A stretch of 5,655 nucleotides of DNA from Thermoplasmata archaeon. GTDB lineage: Archaea > Thermoplasmatota > Thermoplasmata > UBA10834. Of this stretch, positions 1 through 4,811 are shown in pieces (the first letter of the stretch is position 1; every line of letters starts with the position of its first letter). Position numbers and translations under genes: made by a program. The stretch lies in NCBI GenBank assembly GCA_013331315.1, contig DUGQ01000195.1, positions 1 to 5,655 of the forward strand, read 5' to 3'. The notes beneath the pieces are model-generated. The model saw only the letters and a program-made list of their open reading frames with translations, did no database searches and had not been told where the DNA came from.

Positions 1-1163
1 ACGCCGATCTCGGGTCCGGCGCGCGTGTATATCACATGGTCCACCTCTCGGGTTATCGCGGACCCCATCACGTTGACGATCGCGACCGTCTTGTTACCGC
101 GCTTCCTCGCCTCTCGGGCGGCGGCGATGGTGTCGAGGGTCTCGCCGCTCTGGGTCACCAGCACCACGAGTGGGGTCTCCTTGGCGGCGCTCGAGTACCT
201 GTACTCCGACGATATCTGAACGGTCGCCGGGATGCCGGAGAGCTCCTCGATGATGTATTTCCCCACGAGCCCGGCGTGGTAGGATGTCCCGCAGGCGACC
301 ACCTTGACGCTCGAGAACATCTGCCCCTGGAAGAAGGGTTCCTCGGAATCGATCGAGTCTATCCTCCCGAGGAGCGACTCGTGGATCGCGCTTGGCTGCT
401 CGAAGATCTCCTTCAACATGAAGTGAGGATAGCCTCCCTTCTCCGCGTCCTCGAGGGACCACTCGATCCTGTGCGGTTCGCGCTGGACGGCGGCGCCGTC
501 ACGGTCGACGATCGTCACCGAGTCCTTCGTGATGCGTACCACCTCGCCGTCCATGAGGTAGACCACCTTGTTCGTGTACTTCAACAGGGCGGTGACGTCG
601 CTCGCCAGGAAGTTCTCCCCGTTCCCGAGACCGATCACCAATGGGCTCTCGTTACGCGCGGCGACGACCTCGTCCTTGCCGTTCGCGACGACCGCGAACG
701 CGTACGTGCCCTCGACCTTGTGTAGGGCCGACCGCACGGCCTCCATGAGCCCGCCCTCGCCCAGCTCGCCCTCCACCAGATGGGCGAACACCTCAGTATC
801 CGTATCCGAGCTGAACTCGTGTCCGTCCTCGATCAGCGAGTCGCGCAGCTCGATGAAGTTGCTGATAATGCCGTTGTGGACGATAGCGACCTGGCCGCTG
901 CAGCCGTCGAACGGGTGCGCGTTCTCCGAGGTCGGCTTCCCCTGGGTCGCCCAACGGGTATGGGCTATCCCCACCGTGCCCTCCATGTCGGGCATGCTCC
1001 CCTCAAGGACCGCTATCTCGCCCTTGGTCTTGAACAGCTGGATGCCGTCTCCCACGACCGCGAGCCCCGCGGAGTCGTAGCCCCGGTACTCCAGGCGCTT
1101 GAGGGAGTCCACCAGTATTGGCTGCGCCTTCTTCCCGCCGACATACCCGACGATCCCGCACAT
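1..1163 (-). CDS. glmS: Glutamine--fructose-6-phosphate aminotransferase (isomerizing), partial: C-terminus beyond left edge
   Basis: GlmS makes glucosamine-6-phosphate from fructose-6-phosphate and glutamine in the cytoplasm (EC 2.6.1.16), the first step to UDP-GlcNAc. The visible 387 codons begin MCGIVGYVGG, so Cys2 becomes the N-terminal nucleophile of a class II glutaminase domain (about 1-215). The glutaminase motifs HTRWATQGKP (68-77), HNGI (96-99) and SSDTDTE (118-124) are present. The first sugar isomerase (SIS) domain begins near 280, with ACGTSYHAG (290-298) and the phosphate-binding TQSGET (337-342). The usual length is about 600 residues, so roughly 215 residues, including the second SIS domain, lie outside the window. 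The ATG is fixed by the obligatory Met-Cys start and by a GGTGAG ribosome binding site 8 bases upstream that overlaps the stop of the preceding gene. It is 13 bases downstream of the GlmU-like gene and surely co-transcribed. No glmS ribozyme-like leader is possible in so short a gap. Frame is intact and no key residue is missing. Confidence 0.97.
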   Translation of the reverse strand, partial: MCGIVGYVGGKKAQPILVDSLKRLEYRGYDSAGLAVVGDGIQLFKTKGEIAVLEGSMPDMEGTVGIAHTRWATQGKPTSENAHPFDGCSGQVAIVHNGIISNFIELRDSLIEDGHEFSSDTDTEVFAHLVEGELGEGGLMEAVRSALHKVEGTYAFAVVANGKDEVVAARNESPLVIGLGNGENFLASDVTALLKYTNKVVYLMDGEVVRITKDSVTIVDRDGAAVQREPHRIEWSLEDAEKGGYPHFMLKEIFEQPSAIHESLLGRIDSIDSEEPFFQGQMFSSVKVVACGTSYHAGLVGKYIIEELSGIPATVQISSEYRYSSAAKETPLVVLVTQSGETLDTIAAAREARKRGNKTVAIVNVMGSAITREVDHVIYTRAGPEIG

Positions 1164-1171
1164 CTGAGGTT

Positions 1172-1177
1172 CTCACC
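1172..1177 (-). promoter_or_regulatory. Ribosome binding site of glmS, overlapping upstream stop codon
   Basis: On the minus strand GGTGAG lies 8 bases before the glmS ATG, matching the archaeal 16S 3' end consensus GGTGA. Its first G is the last base of the TAG stop of the upstream GlmU-like gene. Ribosomes ending the first gene would therefore stop on the Shine-Dalgarno site of the second, which suggests translational coupling. Confidence 0.8.
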
Positions 1178-2367
1178 TACATGACAAGCGCCCTGTTGGG
1201 CAGGTTGCGCATGATCTTCGAGCCGCTCGACACCTTGCACCCGGCACCCACCACGGTCCCGGGCTCGACGACGACGCCCGTCCCGAACTCCGTGTCCTCG
1301 CCGACTATGCATCCCATGTGCGGCACCTTGAAGAACTCGTCACCTATGCTGACGAAGGCCTCGGAGCCAGCGCACATCAGGTGCGACTTGCTCCTCACGC
1401 CGTACCCCAGGACGCTCTGGGACAGGTACGAGTGCGCCGCCACGTTGCAGTTGCTCATCAGTATGCTGTTCTTGACGACCGTGTACGGCTCGATCGTGAC
1501 GTTGTCGCTTATGCTAGTCGACGGGAATATCGTCACGTTCGGGCCGATATCGCACCCTTCGCCGATTATGACCGGGCCGTATATCGTCGTCCCGGCCCGG
1601 ACGACGGTCTCCTCGCCAATCCCCACGGGCCCTGCGAGGTTGACGTTCTTCTCGATCTTCCCGGCCGTCCTTATGGCGGCGTTCTCGAGCGCGGCCGCGT
1701 TCAGTTCCAGGAGGTCCCAGGGGTAGACGGCGTCTATCCAGAGACCGTCCGAGAAGACAGGCTTGATGCCCGACTCGCCCAGAGTGGCCCTGAAGGCGTG
1801 GCTGAGGCCGTACTCGCCGTTCGAAATGCACTCCTCGATGGTCCTGAATATCGAGTCCTTGAGGCAGAACAGGCCCGTGAGTATGATGTTGGACACGAGG
1901 TCCACCGGCTTCTCGACGACGTTCCTGATCGCGCCCTTCTCGATCGTGACGACGCCGTACTTGGACGGGTTCTCGCTCTCCACGACGAGAGCGCTCGGGC
2001 ACGACGAAGACCGCAGGAGGTCTCCCACGGCCCGGGCGTCCACTATGTTGTCCCCCGCCAACGCGAGGAAGTTCCCGGAGACCCGGTCCCGCGCGCTCAG
2101 CAGGGCGTGCCCGTTGCCCAGCTGCTTGTCCTGGACGACATACTCTATCTTCGCGCCGAACTTCCTGCCGTCCTCGAAGTGGGACATGATCCGCTCCTTA
2201 CGGTAGCCGACGACCATGACTATCTCGTGGACGTCGTTCTTCACCAGCGCGTCCACGACGTACTCGAGGATCGGGCGGTTGGCGACAGGGATCATGACCT
2301 TCGGCTCGGATGTCGTGAGAGGCCTGAGCCTCATGCCCTCGCCAGCGGCCAATACTACTGCCTTCAT
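1177..2367 (-). CDS. glmU: Bifunctional sugar-1-phosphate nucleotidylyltransferase / amino-sugar-1-phosphate acetyltransferase (archaeal GlmU-like)
   Basis: This 396-residue protein has a nucleotidyltransferase domain (about 1-235) and a left-handed beta-helix acyltransferase domain (about 235-396). The first shows the nucleotide-binding LAAGEGMRLRPLT (6-18) with Lys23, PVANRPILEY (27-36), QLGNGHAL (82-89), the metal-site GDN (105-107), VEKP (151-154) and WIDAVYPWDLLELN (200-213), the last typical of archaeal bifunctional enzymes. The second has hexapeptide repeats such as AGPVGIGEETVVRAGT and GPVIIGEGCDIGPNVTI. By analogy with the characterised Sulfurisphaera tokodaii ST0452 family, it likely acetylates glucosamine-1-phosphate and couples the product to UTP, giving UDP-GlcNAc. 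The operon partner glmS supports this. Some members also act on glucose-1-phosphate or galactosamine-1-phosphate, so exact substrates are not proven. The ATG has GGTGGG 6 bases upstream and is followed by the canonical MKAVVLAAG start. Family length is about 400, so the gene is complete. Confidence 0.93.
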   Translation of the reverse strand: MKAVVLAAGEGMRLRPLTTSEPKVMIPVANRPILEYVVDALVKNDVHEIVMVVGYRKERIMSHFEDGRKFGAKIEYVVQDKQLGNGHALLSARDRVSGNFLALAGDNIVDARAVGDLLRSSSCPSALVVESENPSKYGVVTIEKGAIRNVVEKPVDLVSNIILTGLFCLKDSIFRTIEECISNGEYGLSHAFRATLGESGIKPVFSDGLWIDAVYPWDLLELNAAALENAAIRTAGKIEKNVNLAGPVGIGEETVVRAGTTIYGPVIIGEGCDIGPNVTIFPSTSISDNVTIEPYTVVKNSILMSNCNVAAHSYLSQSVLGYGVRSKSHLMCAGSEAFVSIGDEFFKVPHMGCIVGEDTEFGTGVVVEPGTVVGAGCKVSSGSKIMRNLPNRALVM

Positions 2368-2373
2368 CAGAAT

Positions 2374-2414
2374 CCCACCGGATACACCGGGTGACGAGGT
2401 TGGAGCGACTTAAG
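2374..2414 (-). promoter_or_regulatory. Probable promoter and ribosome binding site of the glmU-glmS operon
   Basis: In the 73-base gap upstream of the GlmU-like gene, the minus strand carries an A/T-rich CTTAAG core (2409-2414) about 45 bases before the ATG, which would place the transcript start about 18 bases before it. GGTGGG (2374-2379) sits 6 bases before the ATG. The box A is a weak match, and read-through from the upstream small gene is equally possible. Confidence 0.4.
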
Positions 2415-2440
2415 GGTTTTGCAGAGGAGGGGGTCCAGAC

Positions 2441-2689
2441 CTAGTCCTCCTCCTCCTCATCCTCGTCCTCTATCTGGCCGTATAGCTCCCTGTTGCGGGC
2501 GTCGACCTTGGACCTCGTCGCCTCCTCGAAGTGCTCGCACTCGCACCTGATCAGCGTGACAATGTCCCGCTCGGTGCAGTATCCCACGCCTGGGCCCGCC
2601 ATCTCCTCGGGTCGAGGATCCCAGTACAGACACACGGGGCAGAGCCGCTTCTTGTTCCGGTTATCCCCGCAAGAGCCGTGAGTGGTCAC
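2441..2689 (-). CDS. Small cysteine-rich, probably zinc-binding protein with acidic tail; function unknown
   Basis: I do not recognise this 82-residue protein as a named family. Six cysteines are visible: Cys7, a CPVC pair (17-20), Cys38, and a CEC pair (49-51) followed by HF (53-54). The spacing suggests one zinc site made of two knuckles, with Cys38 or His53 as further ligands. The tail (from about 74) is nearly all Glu and Asp, encoded by a GAG/GAC repeat. Such tails occur in proteins that contact basic partners such as ribosomal or nucleic-acid-binding proteins, but that is inference. The chosen start is GTG at 2689. No ribosome binding site precedes it, but a GATATATC box A is centred about 26 bases upstream, which fits a leaderless mRNA beginning at the GTG. 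It is transcribed toward glmU and could be co-transcribed with it. Codon use matches its neighbours. Confidence 0.72.
   Translation of the reverse strand: MTTHGSCGDNRNKKRLCPVCLYWDPRPEEMAGPGVGYCTERDIVTLIRCECEHFEEATRSKVDARNRELYGQIEDEDEEEED
2444..2470. repeat. Low-complexity GAG/GAC trinucleotide tract
   Basis: Tandem TCC/TCA/TCG triplets on the plus strand encode the Glu/Asp tail of the small cysteine-rich protein. Such tracts can change length by slippage in steps that keep the frame. It is coding low complexity and not an independent element. Confidence 0.6.
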
Positions 2690-2710
2690 GCTCAGGTACG
2701 TGGGCTTAGG

Positions 2711-2718
2711 GATATATC
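2711..2718 (-). promoter_or_regulatory. Box A (TATA) promoter of the small cysteine-rich gene
   Basis: GATATATC stands out in a GC-rich background. Its centre is about 26 bases upstream of the GTG start at 2689, the usual archaeal distance from box A to the transcription start. This points to a leaderless transcript and explains the lack of a ribosome binding site. The site is itself palindromic, but no gene reads away from it on the plus strand. Confidence 0.6.
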
Positions 2719-2736
2719 ATGATTTCTCAGAATACC

Positions 2737-2750
2737 GCGCGTGCACGCGC
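2737..2750. other. Perfect 14-base GC palindrome (operator or hairpin)
   Basis: GCGCGTGCACGCGC is a perfect inverted repeat between the tRNA 3' end and the box A of the small cysteine-rich gene. As RNA it could form a 5-bp stem with a TGCA loop. As DNA it lies about 48-61 bases upstream of the predicted transcript start, a place where an archaeal regulator dimer could bind. No T-run follows it on either strand, so it is not a classic terminator. Confidence 0.4.
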
Positions 2751-2766
2751 CGTTTGACAAGAAGAG

Positions 2767-2841
2767 TAGCGGGGGTTGGATTTGAACCAACGATCTTCAG
2801 GTTATGAGCCTGATGGGATTTCCAAGCTACCCCACCCCGCT
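2767..2841 (-). tRNA. Initiator tRNA-Met (anticodon CAT)
   Basis: The 75-base cloverleaf folds cleanly. The acceptor stem AGCGGGG pairs fully with CCCCGCT, with discriminator A. The D arm has three G:C pairs (GGG/CCC). The anticodon stem TCAGG/CCTGA encloses loop CTCATAA, with anticodon CAT at about 2804-2806. The variable loop is AGATC, and the T arm GTTGG/CCAAC encloses TTCAAAT. There is no intron, and CCA is not encoded (CTC follows). The A1:U72 first pair and the TGGGGTAG start of the D region mark it as the archaeal initiator and not the elongator, which normally begins with G1:C72. The initiator hallmark of three G:C pairs at 29-31/39-41 is only partly met: position 29:41 is A:U. A tRNA-Ile with lysidine- or agmatidine-modified CAT is unlikely given the acceptor stem. 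Confidence 0.93.
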
Positions 2842-2866
2842 AGGGGCGACTAATGGTGACTATCTA

Positions 2867-2874
2867 GTTAAAAG
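2867..2874 (-). promoter_or_regulatory. Box A (TATA) promoter of the initiator tRNA
   Basis: The minus strand reads CTTTTAAC, centred about 29 bases upstream of the tRNA 5' end. This predicts a transcript start a few bases before the mature tRNA, so RNase P would remove only a very short leader. It lies in the 59-base gap between the SCP2 gene and the tRNA, showing that the tRNA need not depend on read-through from rnhB-SCP2. Confidence 0.6.
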
Positions 2875-2900
2875 TATCCGTCTTAGCGTGAGAGCCTGGG

Positions 2901-3242
2901 TCAGAAGAAGCGCCTGAGCCTCAGGAGGTCCTCCATCGACCCCTTCACCTGCAGCTTCTTGGTAACGAAGGCCTTCATCACGCGCAGCTCCTTGGTCCAA
3001 AGCTTGGTGAGGGTCTCGGTGCTCGCGATGACCCTGATGTCGGGCGTCGCCTGGGCCTCGCCCTTGTTGAGGTCGTCGACCGCGCCGTCGCTGAGGGTGA
3101 AATGATACCAGTCGCCGTCCTCCACCTCGACCTGGATGACCTTCTTCACGCCCTGGAGCTCCTTTGCCAGCTCGGGATCTTCCTTGACCTTGACGTTGAA
3201 CTTGTCTATCGCCTCTCTCAGGAGCTGCTCGACCAAACTCAT
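2901..3242 (-). CDS. SCP2 sterol-transfer-domain protein
   Basis: This is a 113-residue soluble protein that is a stand-alone SCP2 (sterol carrier protein 2) fold. The N-terminal amphipathic helix (about 3-30) is followed by strands IQVEVEDGDWYHFTLSDG (36-53), PDIRVIASTETLTKLWTKEL (67-86), and the closing block with AFVTKKLQVKGSMEDLLRLRRFF (91-113). The last matches the typical SCP2 ending in which a gain-of-function KGS/KGD turn leads into a final helix. The family binds hydrophobic ligands in a tunnel, but the archaeal ligand is unknown. Archaea lack most sterols, so isoprenoid lipids or acyl compounds are only a guess. The ATG is chosen because it overlaps the rnhB stop as ATGA and begins the conserved fold. 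A longer in-frame reading upstream merely shadows rnhB. Expression is probably translationally coupled to rnhB. There is no signal peptide or membrane segment. Confidence 0.85.
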   Translation of the reverse strand: MSLVEQLLREAIDKFNVKVKEDPELAKELQGVKKVIQVEVEDGDWYHFTLSDGAVDDLNKGEAQATPDIRVIASTETLTKLWTKELRVMKAFVTKKLQVKGSMEDLLRLRRFF

Positions 3243-3886
3243 CCCTCGAACGAATCCAGCCTCCTGATTTCGTTCATGGTCATTAGCTTTTGGGATGTCT
3301 CCCAGGAGCGCCGCACATGCGGGGGGAGCGTGCGCTCGCGCTCGAGCCAGCCTTGCAGGAAGGAACGCGTGAGCGGGTCTGAGGTGTATCCCGAGCCGAT
3401 TGGCTCGCCGAGCTCCTCCTGAATCAGCTCCAGCCGCCTGTCCCTTGTGACCTTCGCGATGATCGACGCGGCCGAGACGACCGGGAACTCCTCGTCCGCC
3501 TTGTGACGCGAGACCGTCCTCGCGCCGCAGGTCATGCACGAGGCCACCAGCCTCGAGAAACGCTCCTCGCTCGCGTCCGCCGCATCCAGGTACGCGATCT
3601 CAGGGGAGAGCTTGTCGACTATCCTCGCGAACAGGACGGCCTCTATCTCGTTCATCGTCATGCGCGACCTCATCGAGTCGATCTCCTCGGCGGGCAGCTC
3701 GAGGACCTCTACGGAGGAGACCTCGAAGATCCTTGGCGCCAACTCCTCCCTGCGCTTCCTCGTGATACTCTTGGAGTCCCTCACGCCCAACTCCCTGAGA
3801 CGCGAGTCGTCCTCGACCGCGACCCCGCAGACCACGAGCGGGCCTATCACAGGCCCCCTTCCCGCCTCGTCAACCCCGCATATCAT
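3239..3886 (-). CDS. rnhB: Ribonuclease HII
   Basis: RNase HII cuts the RNA strand of RNA-DNA hybrids and removes single ribonucleotides from DNA, using two metal ions (EC 3.1.26.4). The 215-residue protein begins MICGVDEAGRGPVIGP, carrying catalytic Asp6 and Glu7 and the GRG motif (9-11) that senses the RNA-DNA junction. DSK is at 37-39, Asp101 follows IAYL, and Asp131 lies in HKADEEFPVVSAASIIAKV (128-146). These give the complete DEDD set. GSGY (154-157) is the conserved tyrosine motif. Length matches the 200-225 residues of archaeal enzymes. I chose the ATG at 3886 because archaeal RNases HII start 1-6 residues before the first catalytic Asp. An ATG at 3922 would add 12 residues without known similarity and remains possible. 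The gene heads a two-gene unit with the SCP2 protein and diverges from the membrane-protein gene. Confidence 0.95.
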   Translation of the reverse strand: MICGVDEAGRGPVIGPLVVCGVAVEDDSRLRELGVRDSKSITRKRREELAPRIFEVSSVEVLELPAEEIDSMRSRMTMNEIEAVLFARIVDKLSPEIAYLDAADASEERFSRLVASCMTCGARTVSRHKADEEFPVVSAASIIAKVTRDRRLELIQEELGEPIGSGYTSDPLTRSFLQGWLERERTLPPHVRRSWETSQKLMTMNEIRRLDSFEG

Positions 3887-3910
3887 CCACCTGGCGCATT
3901 GACGTCTGCC

Positions 3911-3918
3911 GTAATTAG
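3911..3918 (-). promoter_or_regulatory. Possible box A for rnhB
   Basis: The minus strand reads CTAATTAC, centred about 28 bases upstream of the preferred rnhB ATG (3886), which would give a leaderless or nearly leaderless mRNA. It competes with the stronger TTTTAAAG further upstream, which would serve an ATG at 3922 or make a leader of about 50 bases. The sequence alone does not decide between them. Confidence 0.35.
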
Positions 3919-3958
3919 ACATTGGGCTCTGGCCAGCCCGCGATTCCACGCTACCAAG

Positions 3959-3967
3959 CTTTAAAAG
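3959..3967. promoter_or_regulatory. Box A in the divergent control region
   Basis: CTTTAAAAG is nearly symmetric and is the strongest A/T core in the rnhB / membrane-protein gap. Read on the plus strand, its centre predicts a transcript start near 3989 and a leader of about 17 bases holding a purine-rich AGAGGAAGGGAAGG site just before the ATG at 4006. Read on the minus strand it could also drive rnhB. A single symmetric box may therefore serve both directions. Confidence 0.5.
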
Positions 3968-4005
3968 GAGCGGCATTCATTCCATCACCCAGAGGAAGGG
4001 AAGGC

Positions 4006-4722
4006 ATGGTCCAGGGCCCACCAGGATTCGAGGGGAGCGAGTACAGCGAGTACGGGGTGCTGATATTCGCCGTCCTCCTGATAGTCGGCTTCATAATCGC
4101 GTTCGCCGGCAGGATCGTCTGGAGACACCTGATGTCGTTCATAGGGGCGATCATCGGGGGGCTGTTCGGGTTCGTCATCGGGACCGCCGTCGGAGGGATT
4201 CTCGTCGGGCTATTCGTGTCGATGCTGTGCGCGATAATCGGCAGCTTCGTGTTCATATACCTGGCGGAGGTCGGCCTGGGGGTCATCGCCGGGCTGTTCG
4301 CGTTCTTCGTCGTCGACGAGATTCTAGGAGACGACTACCTGATAATCGCTCTCGTGGTGGCGGGCCTCGCGCTGATCATAACCATCGTCTTCATAGAGCA
4401 GGCCCTGGGCATAGTCACCGCAGGCATCGGGGGGATGCTCGTCGGGCTCGCGTTACTGTGGCTCGACTGGCTCGACATGACCGCCGTCGTGGTCATCATG
4501 TTCGCGACGATCATATTCGGCGCCGCCTTCCAGCTCATGGCGATCAAGGACGAGGCGAGGAGGCTGGCGACGCCCATGGCCGCGGCGACCGCCTCGCAGG
4601 GAGCCGTGGCGCCCGTCCCGCCGCCGACTCCAGGGAGAACATGCCCGAGCTGCGGGGGACCTCTGGAATACATCCCAGAATACAACAGGTATTACTGCTA
4701 CAGATGCCAGCGATACGAGTAG
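4006..4722 (+). CDS. Multi-pass membrane protein with C-terminal zinc ribbon (TM198/DUF4203-like)
   Basis: The 238-residue protein has a short acidic/aromatic N-terminus. About seven hydrophobic segments follow (roughly 17-35, 42-62, 65-87, 90-104, 111-131, 133-152 and 159-180). The early segments are rich in regularly spaced Gly, as in GAIIGGLFGFVIGTAVGG (47-64), a pattern like the TM198/DUF4203 family; this assignment comes from pattern recognition, not a search. A basic/acidic stop (KDEARR, 181-186) and an Ala/Pro-rich linker (187-210) lead to a zinc ribbon with CPSC (213-216) and CYRC (231-234), probably cytoplasmic. The function is unknown. Similar zinc ribbons on archaeal membrane proteins are thought to be protein-binding modules. 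The ATG at 4006 is preferred because a purine-rich ribosome binding site precedes it; an in-frame ATG at 3922 would add 28 unlikely residues read through the promoter. mptA follows after 85 bases on the same strand. Confidence 0.8.
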   Translation: MVQGPPGFEGSEYSEYGVLIFAVLLIVGFIIAFAGRIVWRHLMSFIGAIIGGLFGFVIGTAVGGILVGLFVSMLCAIIGSFVFIYLAEVGLGVIAGLFAFFVVDEILGDDYLIIALVVAGLALIITIVFIEQALGIVTAGIGGMLVGLALLWLDWLDMTAVVVIMFATIIFGAAFQLMAIKDEARRLATPMAAATASQGAVAPVPPPTPGRTCPSCGGPLEYIPEYNRYYCYRCQRYE

Positions 4723-4723
4723 C

Positions 4724-4730
4724 TATAATA
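4724..4730 (+). promoter_or_regulatory. Box A upstream of mptA (distal)
   Basis: TATAATA begins directly after the TAG stop of the membrane-protein gene. Its centre is 25 bases before an ATG at 4752, so a transcript from it would begin at that ATG and carry the short ORF ahead of mptA. A second A/T core at 4769-4778 offers an alternative start. Confidence 0.5.
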
Positions 4731-4751
4731 CGCCACCATGCTACCGTCGGG

Positions 4752-4811
4752 ATGGTAAATCAGTCACCGATTATTATCCGCCCCAGATTACCAGGGATCG
4801 TACACGGGTGA
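4752..4811 (+). CDS. Possible 19-residue leader ORF coupled to mptA
   Basis: This ATG-started ORF encodes MVNQSPIIIRPRLPGIVHG and ends in a TGA that overlaps the mptA GTG as GTGA. A TATAATA box lies 25 bases before its ATG, the distance expected for a leaderless mRNA. mptA itself has only a poor ribosome binding site, so re-initiation after this ORF is a plausible way to translate it. The peptide shows no known domain and no run of one amino acid that would suggest attenuation. It may equally be chance, since an ORF of this length is not rare. Confidence 0.3.
   Translation: MVNQSPIIIRPRLPGIVHG
4769..4778 (+). promoter_or_regulatory. Alternative box A close to mptA
   Basis: GATTATTATC is centred about 34 bases before the mptA GTG, which would start a transcript near 4800 with a leader of about 8 bases. 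Use of this site would bypass the short upstream ORF. Both this and the TATAATA at 4724 are plausible by position. Confidence 0.4.

Noticed and set aside
36..1184. Several plus-strand open frames opposite glmS
   Set aside because: They overlap the conserved GlmS frame, show no recognisable motif and are compositionally shadow-like.
1318..2394. Long plus-strand open frame (358 codons) antisense to the GlmU-like gene
   Set aside because: It is the codon-mirror of a clearly conserved enzyme in GC-rich DNA. Its translation is rich in Arg, Asp, Val and Leu with no domain, and it has no promoter or ribosome binding site.
2737..2750. Palindrome as an intrinsic terminator of the tRNA
   Set aside because: No T-run follows the hairpin on the minus strand. 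The mildly pyrimidine-rich CTCTTCTT right after the tRNA is a better, though weak, termination candidate.
2767..2841. tRNA gene as an integration (att) site
   Set aside because: No integrase gene and no repeated copy of the tRNA 3' end is visible in the window.
3243..3539. N-terminal extension of the SCP2 protein by 99 residues
   Set aside because: The extension is read entirely through rnhB in another frame and is low-complexity Arg/Ala/Gly. The ATGA overlap gives the natural start.
3922..4005. Upstream ATG for the membrane protein adding 28 residues
   Set aside because: It would be translated through the box A and the ribosome binding site that serve the ATG at 4006.
4738..4758. Six-codon ORF MLPSGW before the mptA leader ORF
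   Set aside because: It is too short to judge, overlaps the 19-codon ORF, and sits upstream of the predicted transcript start.
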